From Bacteroides graminisolvens DSM 19988 = JCM 15093 (lineage in GTDB: Bacteria > Bacteroidota > Bacteroidia > Bacteroidales > Bacteroidaceae): a stretch of 64,000 nt of DNA. Made by a program: the position numbers and the translations under genes. Below are positions 1 to 8,929 of the stretch, one piece after another. The notes under the pieces are model-generated. The model was not told where the DNA came from and searched no databases. It worked only from the letters and a program-made list of their open reading frames with translations. Each line of letters starts with the position of its first letter. Positions within the stretch are counted from its first letter, which is position 1. The stretch is taken from the NCBI RefSeq assembly GCF_000428125.1, contig NZ_ATZI01000009.1, forward strand, positions 1 through 64,000, written 5' to 3'.

Positions 1-150
1 AACAAGAAGATCATACTCTTTTTTTTAAGAAGAAAGGAGCGAAAAGGCTTAAAGCGCTAGACATCAAGGGATAACAGCAGGAAAATAAATGCAAAGAAAG
101 GGGGAAACGGAGAAATACGAAGAATGGGGATACCTTAATATTATATAGGG

Positions 151-217
151 GGAATCCGTTGGCGGAATTAACTTAGCGCAAATGTAACTCCGGCAATGGA
201 CTTTCCATTCATGGCAT
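151..217. repeat. Degenerate ~67-bp direct repeat, copy A
   Basis: This block matches 995-1062 at roughly three quarters of positions by eye. Shared segments include CCGTTGRCGG, ATTAACTTASCGCA, TAACTC and TTYCATTCATG. Read on the minus strand both copies begin with ATGAATG and reach a stop after about 14 codons, so the repeat may descend from a short mobile or coding unit. Function unknown. Confidence 0.55.
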
Positions 218-292
218 CCCCCTTTTAGCTTCATGAATTCTGCCAACGAATACTCGCACAGGTGTCGTTTTTCCTCATAAAAAGTATGAAAT

Positions 293-411
293 AAAGTATC
301 ACCAAGTATCACCAAACTTGCAATACCTTGATTATCAGTTTTGTATGTGTGACACTTGGCTAAAAAAAAGCCTCACCAAGTATCACCAAGTATCACCAAC
401 TTTTTTGGTGA
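293..411. repeat. agtatcacca direct repeats with small hairpin
   Basis: The unit agtatcacca(a) is repeated at 293-315 and again, three times in a row including a partial first unit, at 372-399. The last unit forms a hairpin with TTGGTGA (stems 393-399 and 405-411). It is a short low-complexity array; no protein-binding role can be assigned. Confidence 0.5.
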
Positions 412-564
412 TGATTCCTTATAATCATATAGCTGCTTATTGTTTGTATATAAAGCTTTGCGTTGGTTCCATTATGTATTTATTTTGCGGATTGGCTGTT
501 TTCGTTACATTCGAAACACCGCGATTTGTGCCCTAATAATAACCTGATAAAAGAACCACAATGA

Positions 565-596
565 TTTGGAATTGACAGGATAATGTATTATCTTTG
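565..596 (+). promoter_or_regulatory. Bacteroides-type promoter of a short transcript
   Basis: TTTG at 565-568 (the -33 box) is followed by exactly 20 bp and then TATCTTTG at 589-596 (the -7 box, consensus TAnnTTTG). Both boxes match the known primary sigma factor consensus of Bacteroides. The predicted start is near 601-604 and no open reading frame follows before the terminator at 640-668. Confidence 0.6.
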
Positions 597-600
597 TACT

Positions 601-668
601 TATAAGCTTATAGTATATTCAAATTATTATAGGCGCAAAGGCAGGAGTTCGTACTCTTGCCTTTTTTT
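601..668 (+). ncRNA. Candidate small RNA of about 65 nt
   Basis: A consensus promoter ends at 596 and an intrinsic terminator closes at 668, so the implied transcript is only about 65 nt and has no start codon with a useful frame. The 5' half is AU-rich and could be unpaired; the 3' half is the terminator hairpin. It could also be a leader transcript that is terminated early, but no gene follows directly on the plus strand. This is inferred from promoter plus terminator alone. Confidence 0.4.
640..668 (+). terminator. Intrinsic terminator of the candidate small RNA
   Basis: GGCAGGAGT (640-648) pairs with ACTCTTGCC (653-661) with one G-U pair around the loop TCGT, followed by seven T residues (662-668). 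Three A-T pairs extend the stem at its base. Confidence 0.65.
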
Positions 669-735
669 ATGTCTTAACGGTTTATGATTGCATTCACACG
701 GTGTCTCGCGTCGGTTCGCACGGTAGCAAAAGGTT

Positions 736-775
736 CCTGAGCAACCGTGTGATGGTCGTAAGACGGTTGCTCAGG
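736..775. repeat. 13-bp perfect inverted repeat
   Basis: CCTGAGCAACCGT (736-748) and ACGGTTGCTCAGG (763-775) are perfect reverse complements around a 14-nt loop. There is no T-run after it on either strand, so it is not a classic terminator. The short direct repeat acggtttatgatt (677-689 and 785-797) brackets it. Confidence 0.6.
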
Positions 776-814
776 GGCCAAAAGACGGTTTATGATTTAA
801 AATTGCTGGTTATC

Positions 815-881
815 TTTTTGAAAAAGTCGGTTATGTTTTTCAAAAAGTTGGTTATGTTTTTGAAAAAGTTGGTTATGTTTT
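815..881. repeat. Three tandem 21-bp units (TTTTTSAAAAAGTYGGTTATG)
   Basis: Units run 815-835, 836-856 and 857-877, each 21 bp with one or two differences, followed by a partial TTTT. Each unit contains the near-palindrome TTTTTSAAAAA. The same family, also three units and also ending in TTTT, occurs at 57722-57788. Open frames through it (FLKKLVM repeats) are by-products of the 21-bp period. Confidence 0.75.
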
Positions 882-994
882 ACCAAGGTCTTGCCAATCT
901 TTGCTGCTTCCCGGTTTACCCGTTAATAATATATAAACTTGCTCTTGACAAAATTCGTATGATTCAGGATATTAAGGGGTAGATTTGTAAAATT

Positions 995-1062
995 AGTTCT
1001 ACCCGTTGACGGGATTAACTTACCGCATGTTTAACTCTGCCAATTGGATTTTCATTCATGTG
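995..1062. repeat. Degenerate ~67-bp direct repeat, copy B
   Basis: Second copy of the block at 151-217, in the same orientation, ending 18 bp before the stop codon of the clostripain-like gene. The CCCGT-TG-ACGGG palindrome near its start is the strongest structural element; copy A keeps a shorter version (CCGTTGGCGG). Confidence 0.55.
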
Positions 1063-1080
1063 GTTAATATGTGGAAAGAA

Positions 1081-2301
1081 TTACCAACCCGTATTGCTCC
1101 AACCTGCCGCCGAATACCAGGCATAGCTATGATAGAAAGTATTAAGAGATACATAGCTACTCCTAGGGATATATGCAGATAAACCACTCGAACCGGACAT
1201 CGAAAGCATGCCATAAATAAACGAAGAATAAGTTTTATCTGTAGTAAGGTGCTCCGGAACAGCCAACTCAAAAACGTCACTCCAAGTTGAAAACGAAGTT
1301 TGATCTACAGAAGAAGTTAATGACTGAACCAATCCTTTCAAATCGTAGTAATAATAAGTAGAACGAGGGTCATACGAATAGATGGAAGAAACATTGATTG
1401 CACTACCGTTAGTTATGTATTTAGGTAAAATAGCAGCTGTAGCAGTTGCTAAAGCCTGCACTTCGCTACTTTTTAAGACAGACACAGTAACCCCCATTGT
1501 CCAATTCTCATTGCTGCCAAGCTGCCCCGTATAGTTTCTAGCATAATAATCATAATAACCGTGAGCCACAGTCGACGCCAAATTATTCGCCTGACTAAAC
1601 ATAGCCGGAACCAATTCCGTGTAATAAGCTCCCGGGCCGGGAATTTCATTGGGAGCACCAATAAAATAATCGGCACGATCTTTTAGCTCATAAGCGACCT
1701 CTACTGACTGCATAAAACAAGCATCAAAAAGAATAAAGTCAAAATGAGGAGCACTATTTAAAGCGGTATTCAGACTTGAGATATCCATATAAGAAGTTCC
1801 ATCCTGTCCGAACCAACGGGTAGAGGCCTTGCTCGCACTAATATTGGCAGGAGATGGTAACCATCCATCGCCGTGTGACCAAAGAACCAATCCGTAGCTT
1901 TTAGCAGGGAAAGCGGAAAATACACGGTTGTAAACCTCGGCCATCACAGTAGGGTAAACAGAATTTTGCTCTTCGTATTCATGCAAAATATTCTTAACGA
2001 CTGCCCCTTTGCTATCTTTACTTATCTGATACAAAAGAGGTTTTGCACTTTGCGTATCAACATATACCAGCAAATTATTTTTATCGGCGTCTACAGCAGC
2101 AAAGCCAGATACCATTTCAGCAACATCATCAGCGGCAAAGGATGTAAGGGAGTTGTCAGCAGCAATATAAACCAATACAGTTCTTAAATCTTCTTCCTGA
2201 ACAGGATCGGGTTCATCATTGTGATTACAAGCCACTAGCACAGTAGTTACTGTAATTACAGTTAGCACTGCCAAAATCAGCTTTTTCAGTTTACCAGTCA
2301 T
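1081..2301 (-). CDS. Clostripain-family (C11) cysteine peptidase, lipoprotein
   Basis: This 406-residue protein starts with a lipoprotein signal ending in LVAC, so Cys25 would be lipidated. The C11 peptidase fold follows: RTVLVYIAADNSL opens the caspase-like core, WSHGDGW supplies the catalytic His (about 143), and FDACFMQS supplies the catalytic Cys (about 195). The family cleaves after basic residues and is common in Bacteroides as secreted or surface peptidases. The length is typical. It ends 15 bp upstream of nothing but repeats, and its start lies 14 bp downstream of the stop of the small secreted protein gene at 2316-2720, so the two are probably co-transcribed. Substrate unknown. Confidence 0.9.
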   Translation of the reverse strand: MTGKLKKLILAVLTVITVTTVLVACNHNDEPDPVQEEDLRTVLVYIAADNSLTSFAADDVAEMVSGFAAVDADKNNLLVYVDTQSAKPLLYQISKDSKGAVVKNILHEYEEQNSVYPTVMAEVYNRVFSAFPAKSYGLVLWSHGDGWLPSPANISASKASTRWFGQDGTSYMDISSLNTALNSAPHFDFILFDACFMQSVEVAYELKDRADYFIGAPNEIPGPGAYYTELVPAMFSQANNLASTVAHGYYDYYARNYTGQLGSNENWTMGVTVSVLKSSEVQALATATAAILPKYITNGSAINVSSIYSYDPRSTYYYYDLKGLVQSLTSSVDQTSFSTWSDVFELAVPEHLTTDKTYSSFIYGMLSMSGSSGLSAYIPRSSYVSLNTFYHSYAWYSAAGWSNTGW

Positions 2302-2315
2302 AAAAGAGAGCTATT

Positions 2316-2720
2316 TTATTCAGACACAATAGGCTTTTTAAAACTGAATTCTGTCGTTTTAACTTCCCGAAGCGTAACTGATTTGTTCTTTTTATATTGA
2401 CTAACGATTTTAGCCATCTCTTTGTTTAACTTTACTTTGTTTTCTGAGAAGTAAATCATACAGGTGCGGTTAGAGAGATTTTTCTCCAGCTCCAAATAAT
2501 TCTTCAACTGATAACTATACAAATCCCTTTGAGGCAAGAAGCCGTTTTTGTCGAGTTGAACACTATCAAGCAATTGAATTTCAGTATAATACACTACAGT
2601 ATCAGTAAATGAAGCCGAAACTCCAAACGCATACACCTCTTTCTTTGCTTTTTTAAATGAGAAAGCCGAACAAACAACAAACGCCAATATAAGCGACAGC
2701 GTTATTTTCGCAAATTTCAT
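2316..2720 (-). CDS. Small secreted protein of unknown function
   Basis: This 134-residue protein has a clear N-terminal signal peptide (hydrophobic residues about 7-22) and a lysine-rich body. I recognise no domain; the mature part contains only one cysteine (CMIYF). It has a good -7 box (TATCTTTG, minus strand, 2746-2753) 26 bp upstream of its ATG, and the clostripain-like gene follows 14 bp after its stop. The pairing suggests an operon of an exported protein with a protease; whether the small protein is an inhibitor, substrate or chaperone of the peptidase cannot be told from sequence. Confidence 0.75.
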   Translation of the reverse strand: MKFAKITLSLILAFVVCSAFSFKKAKKEVYAFGVSASFTDTVVYYTEIQLLDSVQLDKNGFLPQRDLYSYQLKNYLELEKNLSNRTCMIYFSENKVKLNKEMAKIVSQYKKNKSVTLREVKTTEFSFKKPIVSE

Positions 2721-2745
2721 ACTATATTATTTTAAAAGTCCGTTA

Positions 2746-2753
2746 CAAAGATA
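2746..2753 (-). promoter_or_regulatory. -7 box for the small secreted protein/clostripain operon
   Basis: On the minus strand the sequence reads TATCTTTG, a match to TAnnTTTG. A perfect -33 TTTG at 20 bp is missing; the nearest TTTG is 23 bp upstream. The predicted start leaves a leader of about 20 nt. Confidence 0.45.
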
Positions 2754-2803
2754 AACATTCACTTCAAACCAAGATACAAAATGCACTAGAAATAACAGAT
2801 ACA

Positions 2804-2843
2804 AAAGAAAAAACCGGTTCAGCCTTGACGGCCAAACCGGTTT
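2804..2843 (-). terminator. Intrinsic terminator after rpoD
   Basis: On the minus strand AAACCGGTT pairs with AACCGGTTT (plus-strand arms 2811-2819 and 2835-2843) and is followed by a T-run. It lies 36 bp after the rpoD stop codon and separates rpoD from the next promoter. Confidence 0.7.
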
Positions 2844-2879
2844 AGTAAACCTTTAAATGTCAGAAACTGATATTCTTAT

Positions 2880-3740
2880 TTATCCTAAATAAGATTTGAG
2901 CAACGTGCTACGATTACCTTGTCTTAATCTTCTAATAGCTTTTTCTTTAATCTGACGAACACGTTCACGGGTTAACCCGAATTTATCGCCGATTTCTTCC
3001 AGTGTCATTTCCTGTTGTCCGATACCAAAGAACATTTGTATAATATCCTTTTCCCTATCGGTTAACGTAGAAAGTGCTCTATCAATTTCCCTCGCAAGAG
3101 ACTCATTTACCAGAGAGCGGTCAGCCATGGGCGAATCATCGTTGATCAACACATCCAGGAGGCTGTTGTCTTCTCCTTCAACAAAGGGAGCATCTACCGA
3201 TATATGACGGCCAGATACTTTCAATGTATCAGAGATCTTATCAACAGGGATATCCAACTCGTCTGCCAGTTCTTCAGGTGACGGCCTGCGTTCATTTTCC
3301 TGCTCGAATTTAGAGAAAGCTTTGCTGATTTTATTCAGCGAACCTACCTGATTCAAGGGAAGGCGTACAATACGCGATTGCTCGGCCAAAGCCTGTAGAA
3401 TTGATTGACGAATCCACCACACAGCATAGCTGATAAACTTAAAACCACGTGTTTCATCAAATTTCTCAGCAGCTTTAATCAGTCCTAAATTACCCTCATT
3501 AATCAAGTCGGGCAAACTCAAACCTTGGTTTTGGTACTGTTTTGCTACAGAAACGACGAAACGCAAATTGGCTCTTGTCAGTTTCTCTAATGCCACGCGA
3601 TCACCTTTTCGAATGCGTTGAGCGAGCTCTACCTCTTCTTCCACAGTAATCAAGTCTTCACGACCAATTTCCTGCAGATATTTGTCAAGAGAAGCACTCT
3701 CTCTGTTAGTGATACTTTTTGTAATCTTTAATTGTCTCAT
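2880..3740 (-). CDS. rpoD: Primary sigma factor, RpoD/SigA
   Basis: This 286-residue protein is the short primary sigma factor typical of Bacteroidota, lacking region 1.1. Region 1.2 is at about 14-40 ([12 protein letters not shown]), region 2 at about 50-120 with the core-binding and -10 element helices ([10 protein letters not shown]), region 3 next, and region 4 with the helix-turn-helix [20 protein letters not shown] near the C-terminus. It directs RNA polymerase to the TTTG/TAnnTTTG promoters found elsewhere in this window. I chose the ATG at 3740 over the in-frame ATG at 3755: the -7 box at 3767-3774 puts the transcript start only about 6 nt before the earlier ATG, and family members begin [10 protein letters not shown]. 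Confidence 0.96.
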   Translation of the reverse strand: MRQLKITKSITNRESASLDKYLQEIGREDLITVEEEVELAQRIRKGDRVALEKLTRANLRFVVSVAKQYQNQGLSLPDLINEGNLGLIKAAEKFDETRGFKFISYAVWWIRQSILQALAEQSRIVRLPLNQVGSLNKISKAFSKFEQENERRPSPEELADELDIPVDKISDTLKVSGRHISVDAPFVEGEDNSLLDVLINDDSPMADRSLVNESLAREIDRALSTLTDREKDIIQMFFGIGQQEMTLEEIGDKFGLTRERVRQIKEKAIRRLRQGNRSTLLKSYLG

Positions 3741-3766
3741 CCTTCTAAAAAACACATTTTGGTGCG

Positions 3767-3798
3767 CAAAGGTACAACAAATTATTCTTATACTGAAA
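3767..3798 (-). promoter_or_regulatory. rpoD promoter
   Basis: Minus strand reads TTTC (3795-3798), 20 bp, TACCTTTG (3767-3774). The -7 box fits TAnnTTTG and the -33 box differs from TTTG at one base. It fixes the rpoD start codon at 3740. Confidence 0.6.
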
Positions 3799-3838
3799 AA
3801 TATGAAGTAACTTTTTGCTCATTCCTATTATCTAAAGA

Positions 3839-3880
3839 ACAAAAAGAGCGTCGACATGTTGACTGTCAACGCTCTTTTTT
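3839..3880 (-). terminator. Intrinsic terminator, probably bidirectional
   Basis: AAAAAGAGCGTCGAC (3841-3855) pairs with GTCAACGCTCTTTTT with a single mismatch, and A- and T-runs flank both sides. It lies 45 bp after the htrA stop codon on the minus strand. Confidence 0.7.
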
Positions 3881-3924
3881 CATCAATGTTAGCTAAAATT
3901 CAATCTTCTTACCTTAATATCATG

Positions 3925-5430
3925 CTACTCTTGACTTAAGTCGACCGCATAATTAGCTCTTTTTCCTGAGGGGAACATTCCTGTTAAGAACAATACTTGT
4001 TCGGGGGATTTGGTGGCCGACTTAAACGCTTCTTCCAAATCACTAACCGAATTCATAATCTGTCCATTGGCTTTCAGTATAATAAAGCCTTTTCTGATTC
4101 CCGCATCTGCCATTTTGCCAGCCGAAACTCCTGTAACCTGAATTCCATAACCTAAGTTGAGTTGTTTTTTCAACTCCGGCGACACTTCATTAAAGGCAGC
4201 GCCCAAAATATCGAGTCCGGCATTCTTCATCACTTTCGTAGTGCCTTGCTCATTTTTCAATGTAACCACGATTGTTTTTTCTTTCTTTTCGCGAATAACC
4301 TTCACGCTAACCTTGTCGCCCGGACGATGTTTTGCCAATTCGCCTTGCAGTTCAGCCATATTCCGAACCTTATGTCCGTCAATTCCTATAATAACATCAT
4401 CCACTTTGATTCCTGCACCGGCAGCAGAACCACCTTCAACAACCTCAGCAACAAACACACCGTCAACAACGCCTAGTTCTTTTGCTTTTTTAGTCGCTTC
4501 ATCACTTAATTGTTCATCGCTCAATGAACGTCCCTTTATACCAAGCAACGCGCGCTGAACGGTTCCATATTGTTTCAAATCAGATACGACTTTAGTCATA
4601 ATGCTTGACGGAATGGCGAATCCGTAGCCTGCATAAGCACCTGTTGGAGAAGAGAGAACCGCATTGATTCCCACCAATTCACCTTTGGTATTTACTAATG
4701 CACCACCACTATTACCTTGATTAATAGCCGCATCCGTTTGAATAAACGACTCAACACCACCGCTGTAAACACCCAACATACGAGCCTTGGCACTCACAAT
4801 ACCGGCAGTAACCGTAGAAGTAAGGTTGAAAGGATTTCCCACTGCCAATACCCATTCTCCAATTTTCAGTTCATCAGAGTTACCCACTGCAAGTGTTGGG
4901 AATTCGTCTCCTTCTATCTTAATCAAAGCCAAGTCAGTAGCGGGGTCAGCACCTATAATTCTCCCTTTGAATTCGCGATTATCATTCAGCTTCACACTAA
5001 TTTCATCGGCACCTTCAATGACGTGATTATTAGTTACGATATAACCGTCTTTGGAAATAATCACACCCGATCCATAGCCAACTCTAGGCTGTGTTTGCAT
5101 TTGACGCTGGCGACCGGTTGCTCCGTCACCGAAAAAGAAATCGAATAAATCGGGGGCTTGTTGCACTGTTGTCACTTTCGACAATTGAGTCGATTTAATA
5201 TGTACAACCGCATGAACAGAGGTTTCGGCTGCCGCCGTGAGATCAACGGGTTGTCCTCCTATGGCATTATAGGCTGCCAAACGAGAGTTTGGGTTTTGCT
5301 GAAACATTTCATCGTAAGTCAAGGGCCTGATTTCCGGCCTCAACATGGTGTAAGTAGTGATTCCTGCCACTCCCGAACTCAAAAGAACTATCGCTCCGAC
5401 TCCGAGGATTTTTCTGGTTGTCTGTTTCAT
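3925..5430 (-). CDS. HtrA/DegP-type periplasmic serine protease
   Basis: This 501-residue protein is a Do/HtrA protease-chaperone of the cell envelope. An N-terminal membrane or signal segment (about 8-28) is followed by the trypsin-like domain with a complete catalytic triad: His136 in TNNHVIEG, Asp166 in ATDLALI, Ser241 in QGNSGGAL. Two PDZ domains follow (about 300-385 and 405-490). It would degrade or refold misfolded envelope proteins. It lies directly upstream of rpoD on the same strand, 184 bp away and separated by a terminator, so the two are probably separate units. Its own upstream region (5431-5651) shows no clear consensus promoter and may use an alternative sigma factor. Confidence 0.94.
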   Translation of the reverse strand: MKQTTRKILGVGAIVLLSSGVAGITTYTMLRPEIRPLTYDEMFQQNPNSRLAAYNAIGGQPVDLTAAAETSVHAVVHIKSTQLSKVTTVQQAPDLFDFFFGDGATGRQRQMQTQPRVGYGSGVIISKDGYIVTNNHVIEGADEISVKLNDNREFKGRIIGADPATDLALIKIEGDEFPTLAVGNSDELKIGEWVLAVGNPFNLTSTVTAGIVSAKARMLGVYSGGVESFIQTDAAINQGNSGGALVNTKGELVGINAVLSSPTGAYAGYGFAIPSSIMTKVVSDLKQYGTVQRALLGIKGRSLSDEQLSDEATKKAKELGVVDGVFVAEVVEGGSAAGAGIKVDDVIIGIDGHKVRNMAELQGELAKHRPGDKVSVKVIREKKEKTIVVTLKNEQGTTKVMKNAGLDILGAAFNEVSPELKKQLNLGYGIQVTGVSAGKMADAGIRKGFIILKANGQIMNSVSDLEEAFKSATKSPEQVLFLTGMFPSGKRANYAVDLSQE

Positions 5431-5651
5431 ATTATTCGTTATTTAGATTGTTAATATTAAATTCGTTTTTAACATTGCCGACGTTAAAATAACGACAAAA
5501 TTCGTTCTCTTATTCTCTTTGTCACCTTTTTTTGTTCTCTTTTAACATTGAGTATGAACCGATTAACAGCGGTTAACGACAAAGCCTGACAAATTTACAT
5601 TCATTGTGACATAAGTATATAACTTGCATCTGGATAAAGAGTAAGAGTTCG

Positions 5652-8600
5652 CTATTTCGAGGCCCTTACCTCTTTTTTAGCAAGGGTAAAAACTGGCAAA
5701 AACAGGAATACACCCACCACAGACATCACTAATCCTCCAATAGTGCCTGCAGCAAGAGGAAACCAAAAGGCTTCTTTTTCTGCACCCACCATAAACGGTA
5801 TAAAACCAAGTATAGTAGAGAGAACCGTGAGAAAAATGGGAGTCGCCTTGGCATTCCATGCTTTGGTATATGCATGTAAGGCTTTCATAGACGGATGCTG
5901 CCGACGAATACCATTGTATTCATTGAGTACATAAATACTTGCATTTACCGTAATGCCACACAAAAGAATAAATGAAGCAAAACCTCCCTGATCAAAGTTT
6001 AATTTGAACCAATAGAAAGTGAGAAATACACCGATATATGAAATGGGTATAATAAAGAGAATGATTAACGGCTGTTTCAAAGAGTTAAACAAGATACTGG
6101 TTATGAAAAAAATAATGGCAATAACCACCAACAATAGAAAGTACTGTTTATTTTCCTTCTTTCCCCATGACCAAGCATTACTATCCGACTCGGCACTGTA
6201 TCCCATCGGAAGTTCTTTATTAAATTCTTCCAAATCTTTCTTCAAAATCTTATTCCCCTGTTCAGACGAGCCAATGTATTCGTATTGAAGGCACAATCTA
6301 TATTGTTGGTTTTCTTTGGCTATCTCCTGAGGCATCTGTCCTTTACCAATATCTGCCAGCTCCGAAAGCTTATACCATTGAGCTTCATCTCCATAAGGAT
6401 AATTTTGCATAGCCCAAATGTCATATTCATCAGACTGACGAGAAGATAGCTTTATTTGCTCTATTCCATTATCAGTTACCACTGAGCCACACTCTATGTT
6501 CTTGCCAAATATAGGGCTGATTGCATCAAACAATGTACTGGCCTGAAGATCTTGTTGCGCCATTTTCGCTTTGTTCAAGTCAAAAAAGAATTCCTGATAG
6601 TCATCTTTCCACCAAGAGAATTCGGAGTTAATGAGCACCTCTTTTATCCTTCGATGCTCCAAGAGCCTTTCTTTCAAGTTCTCTCCCCAATGGTACAATT
6701 CATCATAATTATAGCCATACATCTTTACTCTAAATGAGCCCGCCCCTTCACGCACATCATTGCTAAAGCCCTGATCTTGCAGTCCGTATACTCCCCAACT
6801 TCCACCTCCCAATTCAAGGGCCTTACTGATAATATTTGCTTTCAGTGTATACGGGAAACCACTATTTTGATGTTCCTTGTCAAAGTAAATACTAATAGTA
6901 GCCCTTTGTGCACTGAATATGGATGTCTGAAACTGTTTAATGTCTTTAAACTCACTCAGATAAGTTTCCATTCTTTTCATCAGCGTGTTCATCTGTTCAA
7001 GCGTGCTGCCATTGGGCAAGTTCGCATTGGCATACAATACAACTTCTTCGTTCCGGGTAAAGTAACTACCTTCGTATACTTTTTGAGCAAACAATCTTAA
7101 ACTACCTCCCAAGTATTTATCGGTAACAGGTTTTACAGTCTCCTTATAAAAGATACTCCCAATCGTTTTATTGTATACTTCCGCCATTTTCCCCTCTCCC
7201 TCTATTTTTTCGGGAAGTAAGAACAGCGGCAGTCCGAAAAGTAGAATAAGAATTAAGCAAACAGTCATCTTCCAGCGACATAAGAATCGTATCAGCATAC
7301 TATAGATCCGAGTAAAATGCACAATAATCCGTTTCACCAATAAAGAGTTTCGTCGAAAAAAAGGAAGTCGTCGAGCTAAGAAGGTACGAGAATGGTTCTT
7401 TTCAAGATGAATCTTATCAATCATAGCCGGAACAAAGAATAAAGCGACAAAAAGCGAGACTGACAGATTAACGATCACAACCGCTGCAAAATCTTGAAGA
7501 TTCAGCCGTATTTTTTCATCCAAAAAGAAGATAATGATCAAGGCACCCATGGTAGTAAGTGTGGCTGCTAATACAGAGATAAAAGCTTTCAGATTACGGC
7601 GATGCAAGATGTGATCAGCCATCACAATAGTGTTATCAATCACCAAATTGAGTGAAACAGTGATACCGGCTAACGAGTAGAGTTGCATCTCCAGTCCAAA
7701 GAAATAATAAAAAATAATAGCGATGGCAATATTGACACTTAAGCTGGTGATAATAAGAAACAGATAGCGCAAATTCAAAGTAATCATCAGAACGAACGCC
7801 AATAAAATTAAAACAGTAAGTCCCGTACGAAAATAAATCTTATCCAGCTCTGCACGAATAAATTCGGTAGCATCGTAACTTGTATGAATCTCATATCCTG
7901 CGGGCAAAACACGCTCTATCTCGTGCATCTTCTGCATGATTGAATTACTTAATTGCAATTGATTAGCTGTTTCTTCTGCTGTAATAGACAGATAAATAGA
8001 ATTTAATCCGTTGATGCGAAAATAGCTTTGTGGAGCCTCCTCTACTCGTTCTACCGTTACCAATTCATCGAGCCGTATCAGCTTACCCTCTGAATAAGAA
8101 ACCTGGATTTGAGACGCGTCAAAGGATGATCCATCATGTTCGGGCACTAAAGCCAACCGTATCCATTGTTTATTCCCCGGAAGCGTTTCAGTGTCATACG
8201 TTCCTAAAAAAGACTTTTGATAATAACGGTAAATAGCTTGTCGAATATCTGCAATCGTTATTCCCAAACGAGAAAGCTGATCACTGTTATATTCCAGCCT
8301 CCATTCCATAGGAGTAGCTCCATTCAATTCAATTTGATAAACACCCGGTATCTGTGCCAAGCGTGTTTTTATGTGGTCTTCCGCATATTGCTGAATCAAT
8401 ATCGGAGTCGACGGAGCATTTAGAGTAAACGACATAAATGGACGCGAAGCATCTTCATCAGGTTGCTTCATTCGAATGTACGGATAACTAACCCCTTGAG
8501 GCAATTGCGCCCACGTTTGCCTGATAATAGTAGAGGCTTCAAAGCGTGCTGCATCTACATCAACATGCTTATCCAGTTCAACTGTGATCCGCCCCCATCC

Positions 8601-8855
8601 ATTACCCGAATTAGAATTGATGTATTTTATGCCCTTAATACGGGCCAGCATCGCCTCAAGCTTGGCTGTAGCTTCCATTTCTACGACACGAGAGGATGTA
8701 CCTGCCATACCGAATTGCACCGTGAAACCCGGTAACGTTCGTGAAGGATTCAACTTAACAGGCAGTAGAGGTATCAGTGCCAATCCCAGCAATGCAACAC
8801 AAATAAATGCTACAATTATCGTAAAAGACGAAACAGTTCTTTTATTATTAGTCAT
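5652..8855 (-). CDS. RND efflux permease 2 (inner membrane)
   Basis: This 1067-residue protein has the full RND layout: TM1 at the N-terminus, a large periplasmic loop, TM2-6, a second loop and TM8-12. The TM4 segment contains IDNTIV, keeping the first of the two aspartates usual in AcrB but having Asn at the second. The TM10 position that is Lys in AcrB is Asn (GITVNAS), as in many Bacteroidota pumps. The ATG at 8855 is preferred; a TTG one codon upstream is only an artefact of start choice. It is the last gene of an adaptor-permease-TolC-permease operon. It shares little sequence with permease 1, so the pump may be a hetero-oligomer as in MdtBC, or two pumps may share adaptor and channel. 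Confidence 0.92.
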   Translation of the reverse strand: MTNNKRTVSSFTIIVAFICVALLGLALIPLLPVKLNPSRTLPGFTVQFGMAGTSSRVVEMEATAKLEAMLARIKGIKYINSNSGNGWGRITVELDKHVDVDAARFEASTIIRQTWAQLPQGVSYPYIRMKQPDEDASRPFMSFTLNAPSTPILIQQYAEDHIKTRLAQIPGVYQIELNGATPMEWRLEYNSDQLSRLGITIADIRQAIYRYYQKSFLGTYDTETLPGNKQWIRLALVPEHDGSSFDASQIQVSYSEGKLIRLDELVTVERVEEAPQSYFRINGLNSIYLSITAEETANQLQLSNSIMQKMHEIERVLPAGYEIHTSYDATEFIRAELDKIYFRTGLTVLILLAFVLMITLNLRYLFLIITSLSVNIAIAIIFYYFFGLEMQLYSLAGITVSLNLVIDNTIVMADHILHRRNLKAFISVLAATLTTMGALIIIFFLDEKIRLNLQDFAAVVIVNLSVSLFVALFFVPAMIDKIHLEKNHSRTFLARRLPFFRRNSLLVKRIIVHFTRIYSMLIRFLCRWKMTVCLILILLFGLPLFLLPEKIEGEGKMAEVYNKTIGSIFYKETVKPVTDKYLGGSLRLFAQKVYEGSYFTRNEEVVLYANANLPNGSTLEQMNTLMKRMETYLSEFKDIKQFQTSIFSAQRATISIYFDKEHQNSGFPYTLKANIISKALELGGGSWGVYGLQDQGFSNDVREGAGSFRVKMYGYNYDELYHWGENLKERLLEHRRIKEVLINSEFSWWKDDYQEFFFDLNKAKMAQQDLQASTLFDAISPIFGKNIECGSVVTDNGIEQIKLSSRQSDEYDIWAMQNYPYGDEAQWYKLSELADIGKGQMPQEIAKENQQYRLCLQYEYIGSSEQGNKILKKDLEEFNKELPMGYSAESDSNAWSWGKKENKQYFLLLVVIAIIFFITSILFNSLKQPLIILFIIPISYIGVFLTFYWFKLNFDQGGFASFILLCGITVNASIYVLNEYNGIRRQHPSMKALHAYTKAWNAKATPIFLTVLSTILGFIPFMVGAEKEAFWFPLAAGTIGGLVMSVVGVFLFLPVFTLAKKEVRASK

Positions 8856-8929
8856 CAATACTTCTTTAATAAAACATTAACATCACTCATTGAGTGCCAA
8901 TTCCCAATCAAAATACCTAAATAGATGAA

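Larger units (their letters stand above)
1..540. other. Non-coding stretch at window start
   Basis: I see no convincing gene here. The short open frames on either strand lack recognisable domains and overlap repeats. The stretch carries one copy of a 67-bp degenerate repeat (151-217) and two clusters of an agtatcacca direct repeat (293-315 and 372-399). What lies to the left cannot be judged because the window begins here. Confidence 0.5.

Noticed and set aside
64..315. 83-codon minus-strand frame at the window start
   Set aside because: No promoter, no domain, and it runs through the degenerate repeat copy A; probably accidental.
293..411. agtatcacca repeats as replication iterons or a CRISPR array
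   Set aside because: Too few and too short units, no spacers of constant length, no replication or cas gene nearby.
701..982. 93-codon plus-strand frame
   Set aside because: Its FLKKLVM repeats are a translation of the 21-bp tandem repeat and it crosses the inverted repeat; not a credible protein.
2880..3755. Longer rpoD start at 3755
   Set aside because: It would lie about 6 nt after the predicted transcript start and adds five residues not found in family members as I know them.
4157..4558. Plus-strand frames opposite htrA and the RND genes
   Set aside because: They are mirror frames of well-supported minus-strand genes with no promoters or domains.
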